Shown piece by piece: positions 7,801-15,375 of a stretch of DNA of 64,000 nucleotides (positions are counted from its first letter, which is position 1; every line of letters begins with the position of its first letter). The notes beneath the pieces were generated by a model that worked only from the letters and a program-made list of their open reading frames with translations, was not told the origin of the DNA and did not search any database. The stretch spans positions 1,302,001-1,366,000 of the forward strand of contig NZ_CP073577.1 of assembly GCF_018205975.1 (NCBI RefSeq). Reading direction: 5' to 3'. The position numbers and the translations under genes are program-made. The DNA is from Erythrobacter sp. JK5. Its GTDB lineage: Bacteria > Pseudomonadota > Alphaproteobacteria > Sphingomonadales > Sphingomonadaceae.

Positions 7801-10122
7801 GCGGGTCAGCGTCCGGCTCACTTCGCCGAACGAGTTGACGATATCGGCTTCGAGCACGGTGCGCTCGTTGGCGAGCGGTACGCCGCGCCAGGTGCTGACC
7901 GCGAAACCGCCTTTTTCGGGTTGCAGCACTCCGTCGAAAGCCAGCGGATCGACTCGTTTGCCGTCGACGCGCAGGACGATCTTCTGCCCCCGGCGATGGC
8001 GGATCGCGACGCGAATGGCCGGGGCGCGCGGATTGGCGTCGACCGACGGGGTGAGGAACCCATCGTCGCCGTCGCCCAGCGCGATCCAGTCGGTATCGGG
8101 CGCGGATGCGGCTGCGTTCCGGCCCGGTGCCGCAACGGTTGAAATCGGCGCCCCGCCGGCCTCTGCAAGGCCTTCGCCGGGACGGACCGGGATTTCCGCC
8201 GGGGCAGCGCCGGTCGCGATGGCATTGGCCCGGCGCGCGCCCGCGCCATTCGGGCGCGTTTCGGCAAACAGCGCGGCCTTGGCCAGTTCTGCGGCGGGCA
8301 CGGTCGCGTGGAAATCGGCCACAACGAGGCTGCCCCCCTGCCCGATAACGAACCGGGAACTGGCACTTCCCGCATTGCGGGTCGAGCGGATACAGTCAAC
8401 GAATTCAGAACCTTCAGGCAAGGTCATGCGAGACGCCTGAACCACGTGCGTGCCCGGTACGACCCCTTCGAAGTGGTAGCGCCCGTTGGCATCGGTGATG
8501 GCGTAGCTCCCGTCCTCCAGCATCACGCGCACGCCGGGAATGCCGCGACGCTCGGTGTCCTCGAGCCAGCATGGTCCCGCGGTGACGCGCCCGATGATCG
8601 TCATCCGGTCGGCGATGCTCCCGCGTTCGATGTCGATTGCCGCGCTGGCCCGCGCGATCCTTCCGAGCGAGTCGGTGATCTGCGCCTCGTTGACGGCGCG
8701 ACCGGGCGCTGCGTCGGGACGCACGGACATCGCATAGGTAATGCGCGAAGACGCGCCACCGGCCAGGTCGCCGAGATCGATCGTCAGGGAGCGTCCATCT
8801 GCCGCGATTGTCACCGCGTCGGAATTTTCAGCGCCGTTGATGCGTACGCTGCTGGGCCGGAGGCGCAGATCCGAGGCGGGCGTGTCGGAGATGACCACGT
8901 CGCGCTTGACCCGCGACGGGTCGGAATTCGTCGCGGTGAGCGTGTAGAAAACCACGTCGCCGGGCACCGCGCGCTGGCGCGAGGCGGTCTTCGTCAGTCC
9001 CAGTTCGAGGCTCGGCCGGTCGAGCGGAATGTCGACCTGGACCGGCGTAGGATCGTCGAGCACGAACGCCTCGCCATAGGATGCGTCGAGAATGACAAAG
9101 GGTCGCCCGTCGGGGCGCGAAATCTGTGCGATACTGGCGGGGGAAACGACCGATGGCGCCGTATAGGGATCGGGTGGCTCGATAACGAGCCGATACCGCC
9201 CCAGCAGGGTCAGCGGGAACCAGAACTCGCCGGGCCCGAGCAGGGTCGTTCGCCCCGCTCCGTCGGTCACGGCTTGCCCTGAAATTATGGTTGATGGCCA
9301 GGATGTTACGGCATCCTCGGCAAAGACGGTGGCCGGCAGGCCGGTCGCATCGTCGATCAGCGTCACCACCGCGCCGTTCACCGGCTCGCCGGTTTCGCTG
9401 TCGAACACCACGCCGAACGGATCGGCGAGCACCTCGACATCGGTGCGCACGATCACAGTGTTCTGACCCGGCAACGAGGCGGCGATCTCGATCGAGGCGC
9501 CGTCGACGATGCTCAGCCGGCAATCGCCCTGCACCGGCGCAGGCGGCATCCGCAAGGTATCGAACCGGCCGACGAAAACGCCGCTGTCCGGTGCCGTCTC
9601 GAAGATCGTCGCCGTTTCACGATCACCGGTGGAGGTGGTGACCACGACGTCGAGCGAATCTATGGCCGCGCTGTCGGAATTGGCCGCGAGCGCGGTGATC
9701 TCGAACAGCAGTGTCTGGCCCGCACGCAGGACGCGGGTCTGTTCGACCCGGGCGTTGAGCGGCTGCGCATTGGCGCTGGATGGGCCGGAGGCCGATGCTG
9801 CGGATTGCGAGGCTTGCCCCGCCACCGCGCAGAACGGGGCGCGGAAGCTGAGCTGGAAGCCGCCTTGCGGCGTGGGGCGCAAGGCCCGGATTTCGGGCGA
9901 CGGAAGCGTGACGTCGATCGTGACCGGGTTCGACGTCGTGCTCGCCGCAGTACCGCGAAAGCGCCAGTTCGCCTCCGCGATATTCGTAATGGTGCCAATG
10001 ACTTGCGGGCCTTCGCCCGTCGTCGCATCCTGCGCGCTCGCCCCCTCTCCGGGCACGGCAAAGGGCAGCAGCACCAAAAGGAGTGCTGCTGCCCAGTGCC
10101 TCAGAGAGGAGGGGACACGCAA
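4894..10122 (-). CDS. giant DUF11/carboxypeptidase-like-domain protein with putative outer-membrane barrel, 1742 aa
   Basis: Exported protein of unknown function. A signal peptide (HWAAALLLVLLPFAVPGEGASA) is followed by beta-sandwich domains: a Cna-B-like piece with GEPVNGAVVTL (about residues 245-320), a DUF11 domain with PGDVVFYTLTATNSD (about 375-500), and a carboxypeptidase-regulatory-like domain with DGSYAITDANGRYHFEGVVPG (about 530-600). An invasin-like piece (LVADGRTRPVVAIRVLD) precedes about 800 residues of alternating polar/hydrophobic strands rich in Tyr, Arg and Asp, such as ALYGDFETGFDQTRL and YSLFLGARYNF. The last part looks like a large outer-membrane barrel. It sits inside the DUF11 operon and may anchor or export the smaller members. 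Barrel topology is inferred by eye. Confidence 0.7.
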   Translation of the reverse strand: MRVPSSLRHWAAALLLVLLPFAVPGEGASAQDATTGEGPQVIGTITNIAEANWRFRGTAASTTSNPVTIDVTLPSPEIRALRPTPQGGFQLSFRAPFCAVAGQASQSAASASGPSSANAQPLNARVEQTRVLRAGQTLLFEITALAANSDSAAIDSLDVVVTTSTGDRETATIFETAPDSGVFVGRFDTLRMPPAPVQGDCRLSIVDGASIEIAASLPGQNTVIVRTDVEVLADPFGVVFDSETGEPVNGAVVTLIDDATGLPATVFAEDAVTSWPSTIISGQAVTDGAGRTTLLGPGEFWFPLTLLGRYRLVIEPPDPYTAPSVVSPASIAQISRPDGRPFVILDASYGEAFVLDDPTPVQVDIPLDRPSLELGLTKTASRQRAVPGDVVFYTLTATNSDPSRVKRDVVISDTPASDLRLRPSSVRINGAENSDAVTIAADGRSLTIDLGDLAGGASSRITYAMSVRPDAAPGRAVNEAQITDSLGRIARASAAIDIERGSIADRMTIIGRVTAGPCWLEDTERRGIPGVRVMLEDGSYAITDANGRYHFEGVVPGTHVVQASRMTLPEGSEFVDCIRSTRNAGSASSRFVIGQGGSLVVADFHATVPAAELAKAALFAETRPNGAGARRANAIATGAAPAEIPVRPGEGLAEAGGAPISTVAAPGRNAAASAPDTDWIALGDGDDGFLTPSVDANPRAPAIRVAIRHRRGQKIVLRVDGKRVDPLAFDGVLQPEKGGFAVSTWRGVPLANERTVLEADIVNSFGEVSRTLTREVFFTSTPTKVELVPELSNLVADGRTRPVVAIRVLDRNNRPLREGIAGEFRLNAPYESAEQLDRQQLNQLTGLAASSARWVVEGSEGIALIELAPTMVSGSLRLDFTFDDGEIARRQELEAWIEPGDIEWTIIGLVEGSIGAKSVADNMERAGRFDSDLGDNARVALYAKGRVLGKYLLTLAYDSAKQREDQRVLGALDPQAYYTVFGDGSLRRFDAASREKLYVRIETATFYALYGDFETGFDQTRLARYDRTATGVKGEARFGQIKTQGFAAEISSRVRREEIQGQGISGPYNLGSRRILANSERVTIEVRDRFRSEIVVSSRELTRFIDYNIDLLSGTITFARPVLSRDESLNPQFIVITYEMDGLGEAELNAGLRTDWTSTDGRVRIGASAITDKGEGARTDLGALDLRAQLGDATELRAEFGASRSEGETATGWMVEAQHQTGKLDILAYARQLDADYGVGQQNGAELGRRKFGVDGRVLLNEHLSLLGSVWQDDSLADAIRRRAAQAQLQLTRQRTDLRFGLAHFNDRLADGSTNSSTVLEAGVTQRLFDNDLELSAATAIALDDAESVDLPARHRLGVRYAVTDDIRLVGTYEIADGAQIDARSLRGGVEVAPWRGGQIITTLGQESIDEFGNRSFAAFGLSQTVQVSPTLTLDATLDGSRTLGGAPDVSDVVNPAQPIASGGQLTDANLFEDFTAVTLGAAWRKDRWSLTARGEYRDGEEADRQGVTFGAIRQLGEGSIVGSGATWTRAETPNGAVTEILDASLAFAHRPDASEIAMLGKLEYRSDRITGGVAGEAGGAGRTALVVDGDATSRRLIGSWSTNWSPRGWDEDEAGIRHQTRRDEYSLFLGARYNFDEFEGTEFSGTTVLAGLDARFGIGERFEIGASGTVRTNLDDNVTSFAYGPTVGFVPVEGMLLTLGYNVEGFRDGDFAEARNTDKGVFAAIRMKFDTDTFDFLGLGR

Positions 10123-10141
10123 AGTCTAGTTCCAGGCGATC

Positions 10142-11251
10142 TTAGTTGATCGTCACACGGAAATAGAGCGCGCGCGTCACGCCCGCCGCGATGTCGCTCA
10201 GGCCACCACTGACCTGGTCTTCACCGCCCGAACCGGTTCCGGCGCTGAAGCTGCCCCCGGCAACGCCATCGGCGGCACAGGTTGCAATATCATCGCTCGG
10301 ATCGGCCGGCGTCGAGTTGTCATCGACCGTTGCCGTGCCATCGACAAAAATGCCGAAGGCCGACAGGTACGAGACGTCGAACGGCAGATCGTCGACCACG
10401 TTGACCGCCGTGGCGGTCGCGCCGCCCGAAGCGTTCGTCACCGCGATGCAATATTCGATCACGGCTTCCGGAATGGCCTTCGGATTGGTCGTTCCGTTGA
10501 CCGGATCGCTGACGATACGGCTCGACTTGACTACCGATACCTGCGCGCCGGAGACGAAGAAGTCGCCGGTGTCGGAATCGTCGCCCTGGTTGGCCCCGTC
10601 GGTCGCGCCCGCCCCGTCGAACAGCACGGTGTCCACCCCGGCGGTGTTGGCACCGGCGGTTGCGGTCAGTTCCGCGCCGAGACCCGCTGCACCGGCAGCA
10701 TGCGCATCGGCGGTCAGGGTCACGTCGAACGTATCGCCGTTGACGGCGCCGACATCGATGTCGCCGACCACGATGACTTCGATCGTCTGGGTTCCGGTAC
10801 CGTCATCCGCCAGGACTTCGTCGAGGAAGGTGATCGGACCAGCGGCGAGTTCGGCCGCGCTCAGCGTGCGGTCGCCATCGGCATCGAGATAGATCTCGAT
10901 ATTGCTGATATTGGCCGCCGTACCGCCGGTCAGAGCGGTCGACAGGTCAAGGTCGATCGTGTCGTTCGACAGGTTGGTGACGTCGAACGCCAGTTCCGCC
11001 TGGTTTTCGCCGGGCGAAACCGACACGGTGCCGCCGACAAAGGTCACATCCACGTTGACGCGGCGGTCAACGGTGAAGGTGTCGCTGTCGGTGACATCGG
11101 TTTGTGCAATCCCGCCAACTTCGTAGCTGACGGTGACGTTGTTGGTGATGGAATCGCCGGCTGTGGTGCCGACGGCCATCGCCGGTGTGCTGGACATGAC
11201 GATCAGCGCCGTAGCGCTCACCGTCCCCAGCCACTGCGTGGTAGGCCTCAT
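10142..11251 (-). CDS. secreted DUF11-type protein, 369 aa
   Basis: Predicted exported protein with a signal peptide ending near ATALIVMSSTPAMAVG. Residue 35 onward shows the pattern of bacterial surface proteins of the DUF11 group: TNNVTVSYEVGG, an acidic EIYLDADGDRTLSAAELAAG segment that resembles a calcium-binding loop, and a C-terminal DUF11-like domain with DPVNGTTNPKAIPEAVIEY. The last motif is nearly the same as VNLTNNPKAIPGATIEY in the 754-residue protein, so these operon members are related to each other. It is the fourth gene from the promoter side counted back from 2633, with only 20 bases to the giant gene. The substrate or partner is unknown. Confidence 0.7.
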   Translation of the reverse strand: MRPTTQWLGTVSATALIVMSSTPAMAVGTTAGDSITNNVTVSYEVGGIAQTDVTDSDTFTVDRRVNVDVTFVGGTVSVSPGENQAELAFDVTNLSNDTIDLDLSTALTGGTAANISNIEIYLDADGDRTLSAAELAAGPITFLDEVLADDGTGTQTIEVIVVGDIDVGAVNGDTFDVTLTADAHAAGAAGLGAELTATAGANTAGVDTVLFDGAGATDGANQGDDSDTGDFFVSGAQVSVVKSSRIVSDPVNGTTNPKAIPEAVIEYCIAVTNASGGATATAVNVVDDLPFDVSYLSAFGIFVDGTATVDDNSTPADPSDDIATCAADGVAGGSFSAGTGSGGEDQVSGGLSDIAAGVTRALYFRVTIN

Positions 11252-11323
11252 TGTTGTGGTCCTTTGCGTGTGCCCCGCGACTGATCAAACCGCCCGCAGG
11301 ACGTGGCGGTTACCGTCCGCCCC

Positions 11324-11797
11324 TCAGCGGATGATTGCTGGATATTCGAGCCGTCCGCCCTCGCCCGGCGCAATGGACGCGAGCGTCCAGCGCACATGGG
11401 TGACATCGGCGTGCGTTGCCGTGCGGGCCGCGCCGTCTTCATCGATGACGGTGAGCGTATCGAGCGTGCCCCAGGTCGCGCCCCCGTCGACCGAGACGGT
11501 CAGCGCCGGGTCGGCATCGGGCGCGAGCCGAACGGCGGCGGGCAGCGGGTTGGTGACCACGAAATCGGTCACGGCTTCCGCGCCGTTGTTGGCATAATCG
11601 GTGCCGAAGACTAGGCGGTCGCCCGGAACGATCAGTTCGGGTTCGACAAGTTCGGTGCGTACTTCGCCCGTCTCGTCGATCACGGTCTTTACCGCTTTCA
11701 CGTCGCCCGACAGGGAGACCGGATTCTGCGCCAGGGCGGGAACCGCCGGAAGCGAGAATGCAAGCAGCGCTATGACCAGTTTTGCAATGATGTTCAT
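11324..11797 (-). CDS. small secreted protein of the DUF11 operon, 157 aa
   Basis: Signal peptide (KLVIALLAFSLPAVPALAQ) followed by a single beta-sandwich domain. The motifs LIVPGDRLVFGTDYANNG and VVTNPLPAAVRLAPD match the core of a DUF11-like domain without repeats. It lies between two larger DUF11 genes, 72 bases before one and 29 bases after the other, so co-transcription is likely. It may be a pilin-like or linker component of the same surface structure, but that is inference from size and context. Confidence 0.65.
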   Translation of the reverse strand: MNIIAKLVIALLAFSLPAVPALAQNPVSLSGDVKAVKTVIDETGEVRTELVEPELIVPGDRLVFGTDYANNGAEAVTDFVVTNPLPAAVRLAPDADPALTVSVDGGATWGTLDTLTVIDEDGAARTATHADVTHVRWTLASIAPGEGGRLEYPAIIR

Positions 11798-11826
11798 TGT
11801 CTTAATTCCTCAACTTCAAATTCTTC

Positions 11827-12804
11827 TCAATCGATCGTCACAGCGAATGTGACCGAACGGCTGGTTCCACCCGCGACCGTTCCGAGATCGACGCTGATTC
11901 CGGCAGCATCGGCCTCGCCGGCATCGTCGCCGCTCGCATCGGTGAGCGGTGCGCCGTCGAGCGCGAGCGTTCCGGCGGTGTAGGAGGTGCCTGTCGGGAT
12001 CGCGTCGGTGACGATCAGGTCGTCAACCGAGCCGCTGCCCGCGACATTGGCGGTGATGGTGAAGGTCACGACCGATCCCGGCACGGCGCTGGTTCCGCCG
12101 AACGGGTCGGCGATGGTGGCGCTCTTGATGAGATCGACCGAAGTGATGCCGACCTGCAGCGCGCCGGTGGCGATCGCGGAGGCACCGGTGGTTCCGGCGA
12201 TCGCATCGCCGCCGCCCACACCCTGCCCGGCAAAGGTGGTGCCGGGTGCCCCGGTTCCGGTGACGGCGTTCGCGGTCAGCTCGACGGTGCTTTGCTGCGT
12301 ATCTGTCACGCCGGTGGGTACCGTCACCAGCACGAACAGAGTCAGCCGCTCGTCGGCGGCAAGCACCGCCGTGGTCTGCGGGGCGGTAAGGATCTCGTCG
12401 ACGCCGGGATCGTAAGTCCCGTTGCCGTTGGTATCGACCGCGACATCGTCGACCGTCACATCGAAATCGTTGCCGGTTACGGTTGGGTTGGTGACCAGTT
12501 CGAACGCTTCCGGGCCGTTGCCCTGGTTGGTCAGTTCGAAGGTCAGCACGGCGTCGCCCGGGACAGCGGCGACCGCGCCCGAATTCAGCGAGGTCACGGT
12601 CACGTCGAGCAATTCGTCGACGCGCAGGGTGACGGTGTTGGAATCGACCGACTTGGGCCCGTCGCCGTCGTCATAGGTTGCCGTCGCGGTGTTTTCGATC
12701 AGCGTGCCCGCGCTCACCCCCTCGGCCAGCGCCGGGTTGCCATGCACGAAAAGAGCCGCCAGTCCGGCGACGTACAGCGATCGGGTGATAGGCCTCGTAT
12801 CCAT
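11827..12804 (-). CDS. secreted DUF11-type protein, first gene of the operon, 325 aa
   Basis: Exported protein with a signal peptide (LYVAGLAALFVHGNPALAEG). The first domain has the TATATYDDGDGPKSVDSNTV pattern also seen in the 369-residue protein. In the middle lies DTNGNGTYDPGVDEIL, which looks like an EF-hand or dockerin-type calcium loop with Asp/Asn at alternate positions. A C-terminal DUF11-like domain has PGSVVTFTITANV and VTDAIPTGTSYTAGTL. It is the promoter-proximal gene of the minus-strand cluster; the 205 bases upstream to the DUF202 gene must hold the operon promoter, but I see no clear consensus there. Confidence 0.7.
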   Translation of the reverse strand: MDTRPITRSLYVAGLAALFVHGNPALAEGVSAGTLIENTATATYDDGDGPKSVDSNTVTLRVDELLDVTVTSLNSGAVAAVPGDAVLTFELTNQGNGPEAFELVTNPTVTGNDFDVTVDDVAVDTNGNGTYDPGVDEILTAPQTTAVLAADERLTLFVLVTVPTGVTDTQQSTVELTANAVTGTGAPGTTFAGQGVGGGDAIAGTTGASAIATGALQVGITSVDLIKSATIADPFGGTSAVPGSVVTFTITANVAGSGSVDDLIVTDAIPTGTSYTAGTLALDGAPLTDASGDDAGEADAAGISVDLGTVAGGTSRSVTFAVTID

Positions 12805-13009
12805 ACGTAGGCCGGATACCGGGGAATGGTTAGCAACCCGTTAGTGGCTTGCGCCAAAAACGCCGGAAACCCGCGCTTTTCTGGGAAGATCGGCGTTTAG
12901 GCGTTGGGTTAATTCGAACATAATCAGAGGGCTAGTCGGATGGCGTTCCTGCGCCCCGCCGTTTCGGCAACCGATCGCCGCAGCCCCGCCCGGCCCGCGA
13001 TGATCCGGA

Positions 13010-13408
13010 TCAGTTGTCCATGAACCAGATGCTGACCGCAAGCGACGCACTGCCAAGCGCCATCGCTCCCGAGATCAGCTTGATGTTCATGGCTGCAACC
13101 GGCTCGGCCTCGTGCGCATCAAGGCGGTCTTTCACCCGGCAGCCGTTGCGCTGCGCCGCCCAGAAAATGAAGATCCCGATGACAATGAACAGGGTGGCGA
13201 TGGTCTTGGGCAACCAAACGGGGTCAAGTTTGCCAAACAAAGCATTGAAACCAAGACCAATTCCAGCAGCAGCAAGACCGGTCCGCATCCACCCGGCAAA
13301 GGTCCGCTCGTTGGCCATCAGGGTCCGGTCTTCGGCCCAGTCGGTGCGGTTCTCCGCCATCGAGGTCCGCTCTTCGGCAAGGTCCTGGTTGTCTTGTTCC
13401 GCGCTCAT
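13010..13408 (-). CDS. DUF202 family inner-membrane protein, 132 aa
   Basis: Small inner-membrane protein of the DUF202/YidH type. Residues 25-45 carry the family signature: TLMANERTFAGWMRTGLAAAGIGLGFNALF, given here as the ordered pieces LMANERTFAGWMRTG and GIGLGFNALF. Three hydrophobic segments follow, at about residues 43-58, 68-85 and 108-128. The N-terminus is an unusual soluble lead of about 30 residues with an AEERT/AENRT/AEDRT near-repeat (a heptad-like run of charged residues). It is 47 bases downstream of proS on the same strand, so the two may share a transcript. The function of the family is unknown. Confidence 0.75.
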   Translation of the reverse strand: MSAEQDNQDLAEERTSMAENRTDWAEDRTLMANERTFAGWMRTGLAAAGIGLGFNALFGKLDPVWLPKTIATLFIVIGIFIFWAAQRNGCRVKDRLDAHEAEPVAAMNIKLISGAMALGSASLAVSIWFMDN

Positions 13409-13455
13409 GTTCGCGTCCTCCGCCTCTGTGTGGAGCGCCGGAGCCAGCGCTCCCG

Positions 13456-14772
13456 CTACTTCGTGAAGCGCGCGATCACATCATCCACCGGCAATTCCTC
13501 GCGCTCGCCCGTCGCCCTGTTCTTGAGCTCGACGACGCCTTTCTCGATGCCCTTCGGGCCGATAATTACCTGCCATGGCAGGCCGATCAGGTCCATGGTC
13601 GCAAACTTGGCCCCGCCGCGCTCGTCGCGGTCGTCGTAGAGCACGTCGACGCCGGCCTCGCCGAGCCGCGCGTAGAGCGTTTCCGCAGCCGCATCGCATT
13701 CGGGATGTCCGGCGCGCACGGTGATGATCCCCACCCGGAATGGGGCAATCGCTTCGGGCCAGACTATGCCATTCTCGTCATGGCAGGCCTCGATCACGGC
13801 ACCGACCAGCCGCGACACGCCGATCCCGTAGCTGCCCATTTGCGGCACGAACACGCCACCGTCGCTGCCCTGCGCCTTCAGCCCCATCGAGCCCGAATAC
13901 TTGTCCCCGAAATAGAAGATGTGGCCGACTTCGATCCCGCGTGCGGTGCGCAGATCGTCGCCCAGTTCGGCTTCGCGTGTGTCGTCGCGCATCTCGTCGG
14001 TCGCGGCATAGTAGTGCGTCTGCTCGGACACGAAGCGATCGATCGTATCGTCATCGGAGAAGTCGGGGATGGCATCGGCTACTCCTTCCTCCCAGTGGCG
14101 GTGATAGAACACGTCGCTTTCGCCGCTGCTGGCGAGGATCACGAATTCGTGGCTCATGTCGCCGCCGATCGGGCCGGGATCCGCCTGCGCCGGGATCGCG
14201 CGCAATCCCATCCGCGCGAAGGTGCGCAGATAGGCGACATACATCCGGTTGTAGCTGCGCCGTGCGGCCTCCTGGTCGATGTCGAACGAATAGGCATCCT
14301 TCATCAGGAATTCGCGCCCGCGCATCACGCCAAAACGCGGGCGGATCTCGTCGCGGAATTTCCACTGGATGTGATAGAGATTGAGCGGCAGATCGCGGTA
14401 GCTGTTGATGCTGCCGCGGACGAGCGACGTGACCAGCTCTTCGCAGGTCGGCCCGTAGAGCAGCTCGCGATCGTGGCGGTCCGTGATCCGCAGCATTTCG
14501 GGACCATACGCGTCGTAGCGGCCGGATTCGCGCCACAGATCGGAAGGCTGGATCGTCGGCATCAGGATCTGGATTGCGCCCGCGCGGTCCTGTTCCTCGC
14601 GCACGATCCGCTCGATCTTGGCGAGCACGCGGTAACCGAGGGGGAGCCACGAATAGATCCCGGCGGCCGCTTGCCTGACGAGCCCCGCCCGCAGCATCAG
14701 GCGGTGGCTGACGATCTGTGCATCGCCCGAATCCTCGCGCAGGACGGGAAGCAGGTATTTCGACAGACGCAT
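13456..14772 (-). CDS. proS: prolyl-tRNA synthetase, short alphaproteobacterial form, 438 aa
   Basis: Class II aminoacyl-tRNA synthetase that charges tRNA-Pro with proline in the cytosol. The N-terminus [15 protein letters not shown] and the block [25 protein letters not shown] are diagnostic. Motif 2 is seen at [24 protein letters not shown], given here as [13 protein letters not shown] and [13 protein letters not shown], and motif 3 at [13 protein letters not shown]. The C-terminal anticodon-binding domain begins near PFRVGIITV. The length of 438 residues, instead of about 570, reflects the lack of the editing insertion, which is usual in Alphaproteobacteria. The ATG at 14772 has GAGGAGAAATTC upstream. 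Confidence 0.95.
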   Translation of the reverse strand: MRLSKYLLPVLREDSGDAQIVSHRLMLRAGLVRQAAAGIYSWLPLGYRVLAKIERIVREEQDRAGAIQILMPTIQPSDLWRESGRYDAYGPEMLRITDRHDRELLYGPTCEELVTSLVRGSINSYRDLPLNLYHIQWKFRDEIRPRFGVMRGREFLMKDAYSFDIDQEAARRSYNRMYVAYLRTFARMGLRAIPAQADPGPIGGDMSHEFVILASSGESDVFYHRHWEEGVADAIPDFSDDDTIDRFVSEQTHYYAATDEMRDDTREAELGDDLRTARGIEVGHIFYFGDKYSGSMGLKAQGSDGGVFVPQMGSYGIGVSRLVGAVIEACHDENGIVWPEAIAPFRVGIITVRAGHPECDAAAETLYARLGEAGVDVLYDDRDERGGAKFATMDLIGLPWQVIIGPKGIEKGVVELKNRATGEREELPVDDVIARFTK

Positions 14773-15375
14773 GAATTTCTCCTCGCTGCTGCGCAGCCGA
14801 CGCTCGCAGCGCGCAAGGCAAGTATGTCAGCCCCCCGCCTTTGGCAACCGAAGTTTCCGGCGGCGACACTGCTCCTGGCAGGGCACACAAATACGGCACG
14901 CGGACCTAGAATCGATGTAGTATTGCGATCTCAAATTATTGCTTAGATTGATGTTTGTGATACTCGATCAATCGAGCCCCAGGCGGTGCATACTATCGGG
15001 GGTGCAGCGCGGCAGCAACCGAGATTGCGCGCATCGGCGCTGGCTTTGTGACGCGGTGACGTCATCGATCCCAGCCACGGCTGGAGAGAATCGAGTCGCG
15101 TGGGCCCCGTTTTCCGAACCGCACGGCTTAATTTTTCAATGGACGAAAATTTCATCCGAAATCGGCAGCCAGGCTCGATTTACCCGGTCTTTACCTTTCC
15201 TAACCCGCGATTCCGCGATTTCCGCCAATTCAACCCGATTTCTGCGGTTCGCAAGGAGCTGCCAAACTTCTTAAAATCTTAACCAATCGCATCAACCGGG
15301 TTCCAATCGGACCAAGTTAGACGGGTGTTGTTCGAAGTCGGCTTTCGGCTTCACCCATTGAGAATTGGTGCGACC
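14773..15375. other. 603-base intergenic region upstream of the S8 protease gene
   Basis: No supported gene. The sequence is more AT-rich than its neighbours, particularly 14,915-14,965 and 15,120-15,290. Short frames in it (for example 14943-15155 on the minus strand) have no recognisable content or ribosome site. It should hold the promoter of proS on one side and a long leader for the protease gene on the other. TTAAAATCTTAACC at 15,272-15,285 is a conspicuous AT-rich block, but I cannot assign it to a regulator. Confidence 0.5.

Noticed and set aside
13705..14946. Plus-strand open frame of 413 codons opposite proS
   Set aside because: Shadow of proS; no recognisable domain and His/Arg-rich composition typical of antisense high-GC frames.
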